64,000 nucleotides of DNA. It comes from Sphingobacterium sp. SYP-B4668 (lineage in GTDB: Bacteria > Bacteroidota > Bacteroidia > Sphingobacteriales > Sphingobacteriaceae). The first letter of the stretch is position 1. Each line of letters begins with the position of its first letter. The DNA lies in contig NZ_CP115483.1 of NCBI RefSeq assembly GCF_027627455.1, positions 3,782,001 to 3,846,000 on the forward strand, written 5' to 3'. The position numbers were made by a program, and so were the translations under genes. The notes beneath the pieces are model-generated. The model was given only the letters and a program-made list of their open reading frames with translations. It was not told the origin of the DNA and did no database searches. Below, piece by piece: positions 26,838 through 36,346 of this stretch.

Positions 26838-27587
26838 TTAACCATTTGCAATCAAACTCGCACTATCTTGATCTAAATACAGTGTAGTATTAGGATGCTT
26901 TCTCAATATCGTCGATGGAAAACGTTCGCTTACTGGCTCTTCCAGTGTCCATTTTACAGCCTGTGCTTTACTTGGACCTGGCACTACACAGTATAAATAA
27001 GGTATTTCAAATAAAGTTGGTATAGTCAAAGTCAATGCTTCCGCTGGTACAGCATCAAAAGACGGAAAACAGCCATCATTGACCTGTTGTTGCCGACAAG
27101 TGTCATCCAAGCTAACCCGTTTCACTTTTACGGGGTCCTTAAAATTAGCAACAGGGGGATCATTAAATGCCAAATGACAATTTTCACCAATACCTAGGCA
27201 GACTAAGTCAGGACTATATTCCTCTAGAAGCTGTCCATATCGTATACACTCTTCTGTTGCGTCATCAGCCTCTCCTCTAAGTAAGTGTACGCTGCGGAAG
27301 GGGAGCATGTCAAAGAAATGCTCTTTCAGATACCTTCTGAAGCTTTGTGGGCTATCCTCACTGAGTCCCACATATTCGTCCATATGAAAGGCATTGACTC
27401 GACTCCAATCCACATCAGTATCGATGAGTGCTCGATAAAGTTCCAATTGCGAGGGTGCTGCTGCAAAAATAACAGAGACCTCCTCCTGTTTCTCCAACAA
27501 TTGTACGATGCGAGCTGCCACATCAGCTGCTGCAGCAGCTCCCATTTGCGTTCGGCTTGTCGATACGCTTAAATTCAATAAATCCAT
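26838..27587 (-). CDS. Glucosamine-6-phosphate deaminase/isomerase family protein (NagB-like, divergent active site)
   Basis: About 249 residues from the ATG at 27587, which gives the usual NagB N-terminus; the longer frame overlaps nagA and is rejected. NagB converts GlcN-6-P to fructose-6-P and ammonia. HMDEYVGL is present. The catalytic loop reads GIGENCHLAFNDPP where E. coli NagB has NDGHIAFNEP, so the catalytic Asp is Asn and the Glu is Asp; His is kept. This substitution pattern occurs, from memory, in a widespread NagB-like subfamily, so activity on another sugar phosphate is possible. The pairing with nagA (16-bp gap) supports amino-sugar catabolism. Confidence 0.82.
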   Translation of the reverse strand: MDLLNLSVSTSRTQMGAAAAADVAARIVQLLEKQEEVSVIFAAAPSQLELYRALIDTDVDWSRVNAFHMDEYVGLSEDSPQSFRRYLKEHFFDMLPFRSVHLLRGEADDATEECIRYGQLLEEYSPDLVCLGIGENCHLAFNDPPVANFKDPVKVKRVSLDDTCRQQQVNDGCFPSFDAVPAEALTLTIPTLFEIPYLYCVVPGPSKAQAVKWTLEEPVSERFPSTILRKHPNTTLYLDQDSASLIANG

Positions 27588-27603
27588 CGTCGATTTTATA
27601 AGG

Positions 27604-28797
27604 TTATAATTGATTATATATGACATTCCCTTGTACCATAGTCCACGACACTTCGATATTTTCGTCAAAGAGGATCAAGTCGGCATCCATCCCCATTTGG
27701 ATACTCCCTTTTTGATTGCTGATACCAAGCACACGGGCAGCATTAAACGTCACCATCCGCACAATAGTATGCAGGGGCAACTCCACCAGTAACCGCATTA
27801 CCCTAACCAATAGATCGCATGTGGCTATACTACCCGCAAATGCTGTCCTGTCTTGCAATTTAGCTACCCCGTCTTCTATAATGACCTTGGTACCTCCTAC
27901 CAATGGTCCCAATATACTTTCGTCAACCTGGGTACCTGCAGCCCGCATGGCATCTGTAATCAGCACGATTCGGTCATGTGATTTGAACCTACTGATCAAC
28001 TGCAACAAGTGTTTAGGTAAGTGCACACCGTCGGCGATGATTTCAAGATCGAACCCATCGATTAGATAGCCTGCTTCTACCACTCCCGCAAATCGATGTC
28101 CCGCTACACGTTTTATGGACGACATCGCCGAGTAAAAATGAGTCATTAGTGTATATCCTACTTGATGCGCTTTCTCCACATCCTCATATAAAGCGTCACT
28201 ATGAGCTACTGCTGCTATGATATTATGTTTAACTAAATATTCTCCCATCTCCACAGCCCCCGGAAGCTCAGGAGCAACGCTCCATCTCTTTATAAATGGA
28301 AAACGTTGGATAATTGCCTGATACTCCTGCGGATCGGGATCTCGAATATAACGTGGATCCTGGGCCCCTCTCTGTTCCATGGCAAAATAAGGTCCCTCCA
28401 AATGCATTCCCAAAAATTGGGCTCCTTTGCTATTGCGTCTACACGCCTCCTCATAGCATCCAAGCGTTTTTTCCAATTGTTCTTGAGTCGTGGTCAGTGT
28501 GGTGGGCAACATTGCTGTTGTCCCAAAAGTGGCATGTGTCTCCGCTATCGTCAAAAAGGCCTCCACCGTACCATCCATAAAATCAGCACCACCGCCTCCA
28601 TGAATATGGATATCGATAAATCCTGGAGATAGGTATCTCCCCTTTCCATCCACCCTACTCACTTCATCAAGATCCAGAGAGATTTCCTTTTCTGAACTAT
28701 ATATGCCAGCAATCTTACCTGCTGAGACCAGTACAACGCCCTGTTGCACCCGATCTAACAGAATAATGTTGACATTAGAAATTAAATATGTATTCAT
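27604..28797 (-). CDS. nagA: N-acetylglucosamine-6-phosphate deacetylase
   Basis: About 398 residues from the ATG at 28797; the upstream 42 codons of open frame cross the operator and look non-coding. This amidohydrolase-fold enzyme removes acetate from GlcNAc-6-P. Motifs in order: PGFIDIHIHGGGGADFMDG, GMHLEGPYF (metal-binding Glu), AAVAHSDAL and THFYSAMSSI (metal-binding His), and LITDAMRAAG (catalytic Asp). The length and motifs are normal. It is the first gene of nagA-nagB-lacI, with a GTGTACGTACAC operator only 10 bp before the start codon, a position where a repressor would block initiation. Confidence 0.94.
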   Translation of the reverse strand: MNTYLISNVNIILLDRVQQGVVLVSAGKIAGIYSSEKEISLDLDEVSRVDGKGRYLSPGFIDIHIHGGGGADFMDGTVEAFLTIAETHATFGTTAMLPTTLTTTQEQLEKTLGCYEEACRRNSKGAQFLGMHLEGPYFAMEQRGAQDPRYIRDPDPQEYQAIIQRFPFIKRWSVAPELPGAVEMGEYLVKHNIIAAVAHSDALYEDVEKAHQVGYTLMTHFYSAMSSIKRVAGHRFAGVVEAGYLIDGFDLEIIADGVHLPKHLLQLISRFKSHDRIVLITDAMRAAGTQVDESILGPLVGGTKVIIEDGVAKLQDRTAFAGSIATCDLLVRVMRLLVELPLHTIVRMVTFNAARVLGISNQKGSIQMGMDADLILFDENIEVSWTMVQGNVIYNQL

Positions 28798-28807
28798 GTT
28801 TATAATT

Positions 28808-28819
28808 GTGTACGTACAC
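28808..28819. promoter_or_regulatory. Palindromic operator GTGTACGTACAC in front of nagA
   Basis: Identical to the 25727-25738 palindrome and located 10 bp upstream of the nagA ATG. Flanking bases are also shared (T before, GAAA after). Confidence 0.65.
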
Positions 28820-28973
28820 GAAAATAGAAAAAATATTAAACAATCTACAATAATATTCCATATATACTCCATCTCCTTCCTCAGAAAAAAAAACCAACAC
28901 AACAACAAGCAACTAACAATCAAATAGATAACAAAAAAAACAGACAGCTACATTTCATACAAATAATAATTAC

Positions 28974-28985
28974 GGGTACCTTCCC
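28974..28985. promoter_or_regulatory. Degenerate operator GGGTACCTTCCC
   Basis: It matches GGGTACGTACCC (25545-25556) at 10 of 12 positions and shares the preceding TAC. It lies 166 bp from the GTGTACGTACAC site, mirroring the two-site arrangement upstream of the oxidoreductase operon. Confidence 0.35.
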
Positions 28986-29033
28986 CTTCCTTTTAAAACG
29001 TAGACACTTAAACAAAGAGGCTCAACCATAAAA

Positions 29034-29055
29034 AAAGCGCAGTCTCCTGCGCTTT
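29034..29055 (-). terminator. Terminator of the GH92 operon
   Basis: Nine-bp stem AAAGCGCAG/CTGCGCTTT with loop TCTC. On the minus strand it continues into a T run (from the A tract at 29030-29036). It lies 68 bp past the end of the last GH92 gene. Confidence 0.82.
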
Positions 29056-29122
29056 CTTTCCAAGATCTCTATCAGCACTTCACAAGCCTCAGAGACCTAA
29101 GGATCACCTTATTAATCAACAA

Positions 29123-31432
29123 TTATTTTTTCAAGGGTTTGGTACTCATTTCAAAAACAAGTTCGCCACCATCCTTGATACTATCGTACGAAAGTCTGAG
29201 ATTATCCAGGGGTTGGCCATTGAATGTTACCTTTTTAACATATTTATGTTTATCGGATTGATTGAGTGCTTTAAGTGTCAACACCTTTCCATTTTCCAAG
29301 TTGACACGAGCAGCCTTCACCAAGGGGCTTCCTATCCAATAGTCTTGTTCTCCCGGGGCCACAGGGTAGAATCCTAAAGAGCTGAAAATATACCAGGCAC
29401 TCATTTGGCCGCAGTCATCATTACCCCCCAAACCTGCTTCTCCGTTTTGGTATTGATGACGGATAATATCTCGAATACGCTCTTGAGTCTTCCAGGCACT
29501 ACCAGTCAAGTTGTAGAGATAGGCCACATGATGAGAAGGTTCGTTACCATGTACATAGTTACCGATTATTCCCTCTCGAGTAATATCTTCCGTATTTGCA
29601 AAGTAGTGATCTGGCAAATGCATAGTAAATAGAGAATCTAGATAAGTTTCCAGCTTTTTACCTCCCCCCATTACTTTCATCAATTCAGCAGGTTGATGTG
29701 GTACATAAAGACTGTAATTCCAAGAGTTTCCTTCAATAAACCCCTGACCATGCGTATCCAACACATCAAACTTTGGCCTAAAAACACCTTTAGAATCTTT
29801 GGGCCTCATAAACCCTATTGCCGGATCGAACAGTTGACGCCATGACTCAGCTCGTTTGCTGAATCTCTCATATACTTCAGTATTTCCCAGTTTTTGCGCC
29901 AATTGGGCAATACACCAATCATCATAGGCATATTCCAACGTATTGGATACCGAAGTTCCCGAAACATCATCAGGAACATACCCCAAATCGATATAGGCTC
30001 CAATACCTTCATATCGCCTAGTATTGGCAGTCTGTACACAAGCCCGTAATGCTGCTTGCGCATCTCCTTTGTACACCCCTTTCATAATGGCATCTACGAC
30101 AACGGATACAGAATGGTATCCACTCATGCACCAGTTATCATTGGCATAGTGAGACCATATGGGCAGCATCTTCAATACGCTCTGATCATAATGTGCCATC
30201 ATAGAAGCCACCATATCCGAATTGCGAGACGGATTAATCAAATTCATTAGCGGATGAAAAGCTCTAAAAGTATCCCATAATGAGAATGACGTATAATTCG
30301 TAAATCCCTGAGCCTGGTGCACCTCTTGGTCAAGTCCCTTGTATTCGCCATTGATATCCATATATACGGTCGGCATTAAGCTCGCATGGTACAATGCTGT
30401 ATAGAAATTAATCAGGTCTTCTTTGTTCAGCATATCGACTTCTATCTTGGCCAATTCTTTCTCCCATAGCTCCTGTCCATTCTTCACAATATCGTCAAAG
30501 GCCCAGTTCGGTGTTTCGGCAGTCATATTGATCAACGCATTTTTCATGCTTACAGGGCTAAGAGCTACTTTCATCATGACCTCTTCTCCATCCTCGGTGT
30601 CAAAGTCCAAATGCATGCGTATATTGTGCGCCGCTAAATCCGGAAAATTATCCTCTTGGTTAAACTTTCGCCAAAACCCATTATAAACGGATTTACCATC
30701 TTTATATTGAGCGCCGTAGTTCCTAAAAGGTTTGGATGTTTTTATAGCAAAATAGACAGTTCTAGAACGCGCCCACCCGTTAGTCTGTCTGTACCCTGTA
30801 ATCAACGAGTCGTTATGCACTTTGACCACTGTCCATACATTTTTACCCTCATAGTTGTATATTCCGGCGGTAAGGTCGAGAATGAGATGAGACGCATCCG
30901 ATTTAGGAAAGGTATAACGATGTACTCCAACCCTTGCGGTCGTGGTCATCTCGGCCTTGATCCCGTGCTTATCCAATATCACACTGTAGTAGTTAGGCTT
31001 TGCCACCTCCTGCTCATGACTGTAGGGAGAGCGGTATCCGTCTTGAGGTCGTTCGACGGTACCCGGATTCAGCTGTACCTTCCCTTGCGTCGGCATGACC
31101 AAAATATCTCCCAAGTCAGCATGTCCTGTACCACTGAAATGCGTATGGCTAAATCCCACTATAGTGGGATCTTCATATTGATATCCAGCACAATACTTAT
31201 AGACGTCTCCATTATACCTTCCTCCAACTGCGTAGGGGATGGTATCCGTGTCTGGACTTAGCTGTACGGCTCCAAAAGGCACCGTAGCTCCCGGAAAAGT
31301 ATGGCCCATTTTGGCCGTACCGATGAGTGGGTTGACGTATTGAATCAAAGATTTCTGCTGTGCTTTCCCCAACAGAGGATTACTCACAAGCAATACCATC
31401 AGAAGGAATAGGCGTTCATTTTTTAGTTTCAT
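29123..31432 (-). CDS. GH92 alpha-mannosidase, secreted
   Basis: About 769 residues from the ATG at 31432; the frame extends 26 codons into the preceding gene, but this ATG begins the signal peptide (LLMVLLVSNPLLGKAQ). GH92 enzymes are Ca2+-dependent exo-alpha-mannosidases. Motifs: VNPLIGTAKMGHTFPGATVPFG, VGFSHTHFSGTGHADLGD, FSLWDTFRAFHPL, GNEPSHHVAYLYN and GGNDDCGQMSAWYIFSSLGFYPVAPG. The length is normal for GH92. It starts 2 bp after the stop of the BSP-like peptidase gene and is the last gene of the operon. It is one of two GH92 enzymes here; linkage specificity (alpha-1,2, -1,3, -1,6) cannot be read reliably. Confidence 0.95.
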   Translation of the reverse strand: MKLKNERLFLLMVLLVSNPLLGKAQQKSLIQYVNPLIGTAKMGHTFPGATVPFGAVQLSPDTDTIPYAVGGRYNGDVYKYCAGYQYEDPTIVGFSHTHFSGTGHADLGDILVMPTQGKVQLNPGTVERPQDGYRSPYSHEQEVAKPNYYSVILDKHGIKAEMTTTARVGVHRYTFPKSDASHLILDLTAGIYNYEGKNVWTVVKVHNDSLITGYRQTNGWARSRTVYFAIKTSKPFRNYGAQYKDGKSVYNGFWRKFNQEDNFPDLAAHNIRMHLDFDTEDGEEVMMKVALSPVSMKNALINMTAETPNWAFDDIVKNGQELWEKELAKIEVDMLNKEDLINFYTALYHASLMPTVYMDINGEYKGLDQEVHQAQGFTNYTSFSLWDTFRAFHPLMNLINPSRNSDMVASMMAHYDQSVLKMLPIWSHYANDNWCMSGYHSVSVVVDAIMKGVYKGDAQAALRACVQTANTRRYEGIGAYIDLGYVPDDVSGTSVSNTLEYAYDDWCIAQLAQKLGNTEVYERFSKRAESWRQLFDPAIGFMRPKDSKGVFRPKFDVLDTHGQGFIEGNSWNYSLYVPHQPAELMKVMGGGKKLETYLDSLFTMHLPDHYFANTEDITREGIIGNYVHGNEPSHHVAYLYNLTGSAWKTQERIRDIIRHQYQNGEAGLGGNDDCGQMSAWYIFSSLGFYPVAPGEQDYWIGSPLVKAARVNLENGKVLTLKALNQSDKHKYVKKVTFNGQPLDNLRLSYDSIKDGGELVFEMSTKPLKK

Positions 31433-31434
31433 AA

Positions 31435-32163
31435 TTACTGATCTATGGAAGGGTCGGCAGCATAGCGTTTCCACAGACTGTCTAAATCTTGCCCCGTTTG
31501 CTCCTTCCAAAAACTTTCGCTATAAGTTTTGTCCCTCATTTTTTTATCTAGCGTCTTAACGATGTTTCGCTTTACTTTGGTATCCAACCAATAGAAAAAA
31601 CGAGCAGTAACGCGATAAGAATCGCTGTACTTTTGCGTATCTTTAAAATCGGGGAGTTTCCAATTAGCAGATGCATTGTCTACACCATCTGTAAATCTGA
31701 CATAATCAGCGATACCTTCTGTAATCCACCAAGGGCCAGAGCCATTAGGATACCCTTGCACAATATGCATCACTTCATGGGTCACAACGTCGATATCATT
31801 TGGATTCTTAGCAAACCAAACCGGACTATATCTCACAATACCTCCTGCAGTAGCGGCGACTCCATCATATCCAGGGTCAATGACAAACGAAACCTGCTTT
31901 CGGGTATTTTTATTATATCTCTTCGCCAGCTTCGGATAATTGAGAAAATATGTATCGATAAGCCTCTGCTTTAAAACGGGATCGAAGTCCGCTTGCTTAT
32001 TGATCCATATCAATGAATATTTGCCTTTTGTAATGGTATCGACCTCTACGGCTTCCCGACGATCATCGTCGGTATGTTGCCAATTGTTCTGTGCCTTGAC
32101 GGTAATACCTCCCATTACCATACATAATGCCGTGCAAGACATAATTTTTATTAATTTTTTCAT
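31435..32163 (-). CDS. Secreted BSP-family putative zinc metallopeptidase
   Basis: A 242-residue protein with a signal peptide ending TVKAQ. The body matches the basic secretory protein family (PF04450): YSLIWINKQADFDPVLKQRLIDTYF, then HEVMHIVQGYPNGSGPWWITEGIADYVR, an HExxH-like zinc motif (HEVMH) with a downstream Glu as third ligand, and RVTARFFYWL. The start overlaps the stop of the upstream GH92 gene by 4 nt (ATGA), and the next GH92 begins 2 bp after its stop, so it is firmly in the operon. Peptidase action on mannosylated glycoproteins would fit between two alpha-mannosidases but is inferred. Confidence 0.88.
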   Translation of the reverse strand: MKKLIKIMSCTALCMVMGGITVKAQNNWQHTDDDRREAVEVDTITKGKYSLIWINKQADFDPVLKQRLIDTYFLNYPKLAKRYNKNTRKQVSFVIDPGYDGVAATAGGIVRYSPVWFAKNPNDIDVVTHEVMHIVQGYPNGSGPWWITEGIADYVRFTDGVDNASANWKLPDFKDTQKYSDSYRVTARFFYWLDTKVKRNIVKTLDKKMRDKTYSESFWKEQTGQDLDSLWKRYAADPSIDQ

Positions 32164-34508
32164 TTTTTATGCTTATTTACTTTGTTTGTTTTCAGTTCAT
32201 TCGTCATCGAGTATGGTGCTGCAGATTCCTCGGTACCTCTCGTCATATTAGGTTGCACACTCATGTCAAAATCTAACACGGCTCCCTGCATTAAACCGGT
32301 ATGACTTAACCAGTTTTTAGCGTAGGTCTGCCCATTTAGGGAAAGTTGATTTACGTAAACGTGAGACTTAGATGCATTGACTGCATTTATTTCTACTTTC
32401 TTCCCATTTTCCAAATGTAGCACTGCTTTGGAGAATAAAGGTGCACCAATGACATATTCATCCGTCGCAGGACATACCGGGTAGAATCCCAAAGCAGAGA
32501 ATACATACCATGCTGACGTCTGCCCGTTGTCCTCATCCCCACAATAACCGTCAGGTGTAGCACTATACATTCGGTCAAGCACTTGCCTAATCCAATATTG
32601 GGCCTTCCAGGGTTGGCCAGCATAATTATAAAGGTAGATCATGTGTTGGATAGGTTGATTTCCATGGGCATACTGCCCCATATCGGCAATTTGCATTTCT
32701 CGTATCTCATGTATAGTACCTCCGTAATAGCTATCATCAAACAGCGGCGGTTGATTAAAGACACTGTCCAGCATATTGACAAAAGTCTTTTCTCCCCCCA
32801 TAAGTCCAATCAACCCCTTTATATCATGAAATACACTCCAAGAGTAATGCCAACTGTTGCCTTCCGTAAAAGCGTCCCCCCATTTCAACGGATTGAAAGG
32901 CGTTTGAAATTTCCCATCCTTATTCTTGCCACGCATCAGATTGGTCGACGAATCGAAAAGATGCCGATAATTTTGTGCCCTCTTGGCATACAGGTCAATT
33001 TCACTTTGTGGTCGCTTAAGTTCCTTGGCAAGCTGATAGATTGCAAAGTCATCATAAGCATACTCCAATGTACGAGCTGCGTTCTCATTGATTCCAACAT
33101 CATAAGGCACGTATCCCAATTCATTGTAGTAATTTACACCTTTTCTTCCAACTGCCGTCATTGGCCCTTCATTATTCGCTCCATGGAGCAGTGCTTCATA
33201 CAACGTTTGGATATCATACCCTCTCAAACCTTTCATATAGGCGTCAGAGACTACCGATGCTGAATTGTTGCCAATCATGATATCCGCATAACCGGGGCTA
33301 CTCCATTCTGGCAAAAATCCGCCTTCCAAATACGCATTCTTAAGGCCCTCTTGCATCTCCACATTAATAGCAGGATACATCAGGTTGAGGAAGGGATATA
33401 ATGCTCTAAAGGTGTCCCAAAATCCAGTACCCCCGTATAAATATCCAGGTAATACCTTTCCATTATACGGACTATAATGCACTGTCTGTCCATCCTTGGA
33501 TATTTCGTATAGCTTATTGGGAAAGAAAAGCGTTCGATACAATGTAGAATAAAAAGTACGCATTTGATCTATATCTTCTCCCTCTACTGCAATACGCCCA
33601 AGTTTTTCATTCCAAATCGTACGACCATCTTTAGCGATTTGATCAAACGTCCTATCGCCAAGCTCGTCCAGATTAACAAGAGCTTGTTCGGGACTAATAA
33701 AGGACGACGCGACCTTCACATGTACGGCCTTTGAACGGTCCTTAATCTTGAACCCGACAATAGCACCCGTCTGATTAGCTGTTGACTTCAATTTCCCATT
33801 AAACCTGGACTTGTCCTCCCATGTTGAAAAATTATCAAAAGGCTGATCAAATACCAATACAAAATAATTCTTGAAGTTAGGAAGCTTTCCTCGCGAATAT
33901 CGAGAAGAATACCCTATGATCATATTCTTCTCTGGTATGATCTCCACTTCCGAACCTCTGTCAAATGCATCCAAGACAACGAATGCGCTGTCTGTCGTCT
34001 GAAACGTAAATCTAAACATCGCAGCCCGTTCCGTAGGTGTTATTTCAGCCCTCACATTATGATCGGCGAGGTATACCGAGTAGTGATAAGGTTTTGCTGT
34101 TTCGGATTTATGTGAGAACCAACTCGCTCGGCCTTCTTGGTCAAATATGCCTTTACCAGTGACCGGCATCAGAGAAAACTGACCATAGTCATTCATCCAA
34201 GGTGAGGGTTGATGGGTTTGCTTAAGCCCTCTTATTTTGTCTGCTGTATATACATACTGCCACCCGTCTCCATTCTTCCCTGTCTGTGGCGTCCACATAT
34301 TCATGCCCCAAGGAAGGCCGATGGCAGGATAAGTATTTCCGTTAGAGAGAGAGGGTTTGGAATCCGTCCCCATCAATGGGTTCACCAAATCTACAGGATC
34401 AACAGCTCTGCCATTGACCTTTTGCGCCAAAGTAGATGCCGGGAATATAATCCCGGCACCTACTAATAAGGCAATACTTGCTATTATTGATTTTTTAAAC
34501 ATATTCAT
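32160..34508 (-). CDS. GH92 alpha-mannosidase, secreted
   Basis: A 782-residue protein (780 from the second ATG at 34502) with a signal peptide ending STLAQ. It opens with VDLVNPLMGTDSKPSLSNGNTYPAIGLPWGMNMWTP, the GH92 beta-sandwich start. The (alpha/alpha)6 catalytic domain has GGTGFWDTFRALYPFLN, GNQPIQHMIYLYNYAGQPW and GDEDNGQTSAWYVFSALGFYPVCP. It differs in sequence from the downstream GH92, so the pair probably splits different mannosidic linkages. It starts 8 bp after susD and overlaps the BSP gene by 4 nt. Confidence 0.95.
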   Translation of the reverse strand: MNMFKKSIIASIALLVGAGIIFPASTLAQKVNGRAVDPVDLVNPLMGTDSKPSLSNGNTYPAIGLPWGMNMWTPQTGKNGDGWQYVYTADKIRGLKQTHQPSPWMNDYGQFSLMPVTGKGIFDQEGRASWFSHKSETAKPYHYSVYLADHNVRAEITPTERAAMFRFTFQTTDSAFVVLDAFDRGSEVEIIPEKNMIIGYSSRYSRGKLPNFKNYFVLVFDQPFDNFSTWEDKSRFNGKLKSTANQTGAIVGFKIKDRSKAVHVKVASSFISPEQALVNLDELGDRTFDQIAKDGRTIWNEKLGRIAVEGEDIDQMRTFYSTLYRTLFFPNKLYEISKDGQTVHYSPYNGKVLPGYLYGGTGFWDTFRALYPFLNLMYPAINVEMQEGLKNAYLEGGFLPEWSSPGYADIMIGNNSASVVSDAYMKGLRGYDIQTLYEALLHGANNEGPMTAVGRKGVNYYNELGYVPYDVGINENAARTLEYAYDDFAIYQLAKELKRPQSEIDLYAKRAQNYRHLFDSSTNLMRGKNKDGKFQTPFNPLKWGDAFTEGNSWHYSWSVFHDIKGLIGLMGGEKTFVNMLDSVFNQPPLFDDSYYGGTIHEIREMQIADMGQYAHGNQPIQHMIYLYNYAGQPWKAQYWIRQVLDRMYSATPDGYCGDEDNGQTSAWYVFSALGFYPVCPATDEYVIGAPLFSKAVLHLENGKKVEINAVNASKSHVYVNQLSLNGQTYAKNWLSHTGLMQGAVLDFDMSVQPNMTRGTEESAAPYSMTNELKTNKVNKHKK

Positions 34509-34516
34509 TTTTTAGC

Positions 34517-36325
34517 TTACCATCCAGCATTCTGCACCATTTTCTCATTTTTCAAAATTTCATTGTTAGGAATTGGGAACAAGTAATCCCTTTCTTTTTT
34601 GAAAACACGGGTCTCGATAAGTGTTTTTGCATAAAAAGCATCTCCATCAGCATTAAGATTAAGCCCATACACTGGCCCATTATCCGTCTCCTCTGCTATC
34701 TTCCATCTTCTAGTATCGAAGAATCGTACATTCTCAAAAGCTAATTCCACCTGTCTTTCCCGACGGATAGCATCACGCATGGTCGCTTGTGTGGTGGGCA
34801 CTGTGATACCATTAGGACCGTATAATGGAATCCCAGCACGCTCACGAATAAGATTGAGATATTTAACAATATCTGCATGTCCCGGTTCAGACTCATTTAA
34901 AGCCTCCACATAGTCCAAGTAAATATTCGCTAACCTAATCAGCAATGCCCCTCTTGAATTACCATTTGTAGATACGTTTTTGCGAACCGTATAGCCCGTA
35001 GGTGTCACATCAGATGTACTCTGTGTTCGTCCTGAATTGCCACTGAAATTAAACAACGACAACACTGCCGTACCGCTATTTGCCTGATTGAGCCAATAGC
35101 TTCCATTATAAGTAATCCCTACGTAAAAACGAGGTTCTCTATTCGTGTAGGCTGCAAAAGTCGTTCTTGATGTTACATCATAAGGAGCTTTGAAACTGAC
35201 ATAGCCGTCTTTTTGATAATTCGCATTGGGATCGGTAATCGGCAGTCCATTGTTCATCGCATATGCATCTACAATTGTCTGCGTAGCACCAAGTGCACCA
35301 CCACCCTGAGCTGCTGAAGGAAATCCGACATGCTTCGGTGTACGATCATATTGTGCATTGTTTCCACTGTTGGAACGCGCAAAAATCCATTCTTGATTCC
35401 AATCTACCGTCATCACATTTCTACAAGATAGATAAGCCGCTACAAATGGATCTGCATTATTCACCTTAAACAACTGATAGTAATTGGGGACAAACTCGTC
35501 GATAAATGCCTTAGCAGCGGCTGCTGCATCTTTCCACTTGTCAGGATTGGCAGTCGCACTGAATAAGGCTGTTCCATCTGCATTTTTCACACTAGCAAAT
35601 GCGGTATTACCATTGAACAATGGGCTCGCCTTGAGTAATAGTGCTTCAGCTTTATAGGCTTTTGCAACTCCTTTGGTAATACGACCAAACTCACTGTTAT
35701 TCGGTTCGTAAGGTAGGTTGCCATAGGCATTGTCCAATTCGGCAACGATGTAATCGATACATTCATCAAATGGGGTACGGGATAATTTTAAATCCGAAAT
35801 AGGTATATTGATATCCAAGACCTCCTCTCCTACTATTGGAACGGCACCATAGCTTCTTACCAGATAATAGTAATAAAGCGCACGCAATGCCCTTGCCTCA
35901 GCTTTATAGGTCGTTTTCATCACATCGGTCACTTCCACACTATTCGCACCATCTATATTCTGGATAAAATACGATGCATTACGAATTCCTCTGTAATAGC
36001 TGTTCCAAAAGGACTCGATTGTCCCATCGGTATTACTCCATACCGACGAAATCATATTATTACTGTAATTGAAGTCCCATGTATATTTAGCTTCATCCGA
36101 TGAAGCCGTCCATGGACCTGCATTATCGGTACCTACAAATCGCTGTGCGAGTTCATTGGGTATTACAGTGTAGATATTCGCCAAAAACTTATCTGTATTG
36201 GCTTTGGATTTAAAAATATCATCTACGGTGATGACATCATCTGGTACTTGATCCAAATACTTATTACAACCACTGAAAGACGACGCAGTCAGTAGCGCTA
36301 ATAATATATATATTGATTTTTTCAT
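34517..36325 (-). CDS. SusD/RagB-family lipoprotein (mannan/N-glycan locus)
   Basis: About 602 residues from the ATG at 36325, which begins a lipoprotein signal (LLTASSFSGC). DDIFKSKANTDKFLANIYTVIP at the start, EARALRALYYYYLVRSYGAVPIV in the middle and RVFKKERDYLFPIPNNEILKN near the end are standard SusD features. It is on the long side for the family. It follows susC with a 21-bp gap and is the binding partner of that transporter. Confidence 0.95.
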   Translation of the reverse strand: MKKSIYILLALLTASSFSGCNKYLDQVPDDVITVDDIFKSKANTDKFLANIYTVIPNELAQRFVGTDNAGPWTASSDEAKYTWDFNYSNNMISSVWSNTDGTIESFWNSYYRGIRNASYFIQNIDGANSVEVTDVMKTTYKAEARALRALYYYYLVRSYGAVPIVGEEVLDINIPISDLKLSRTPFDECIDYIVAELDNAYGNLPYEPNNSEFGRITKGVAKAYKAEALLLKASPLFNGNTAFASVKNADGTALFSATANPDKWKDAAAAAKAFIDEFVPNYYQLFKVNNADPFVAAYLSCRNVMTVDWNQEWIFARSNSGNNAQYDRTPKHVGFPSAAQGGGALGATQTIVDAYAMNNGLPITDPNANYQKDGYVSFKAPYDVTSRTTFAAYTNREPRFYVGITYNGSYWLNQANSGTAVLSLFNFSGNSGRTQSTSDVTPTGYTVRKNVSTNGNSRGALLIRLANIYLDYVEALNESEPGHADIVKYLNLIRERAGIPLYGPNGITVPTTQATMRDAIRRERQVELAFENVRFFDTRRWKIAEETDNGPVYGLNLNADGDAFYAKTLIETRVFKKERDYLFPIPNNEILKNEKMVQNAGW

Positions 36326-36346
36326 TGGAATATATTTTATCATTTA

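Larger units (their letters stand above)
28798..29122. other. 325-bp intergenic region with two operators and a terminator
   Basis: It contains the GTGTACGTACAC site (28808-28819), the degenerate GGGTAC site (28974-28985) and the hairpin at 29034-29055 that closes the GH92 operon. The rest is AT-rich with purine/pyrimidine tracts. No small gene is seen. Confidence 0.7.

Noticed and set aside
30656-31261. 201-codon frame opposite the GH92 gene
   Set aside because: Lies entirely antisense to a well-supported GH92 enzyme; a shadow of its codon structure.
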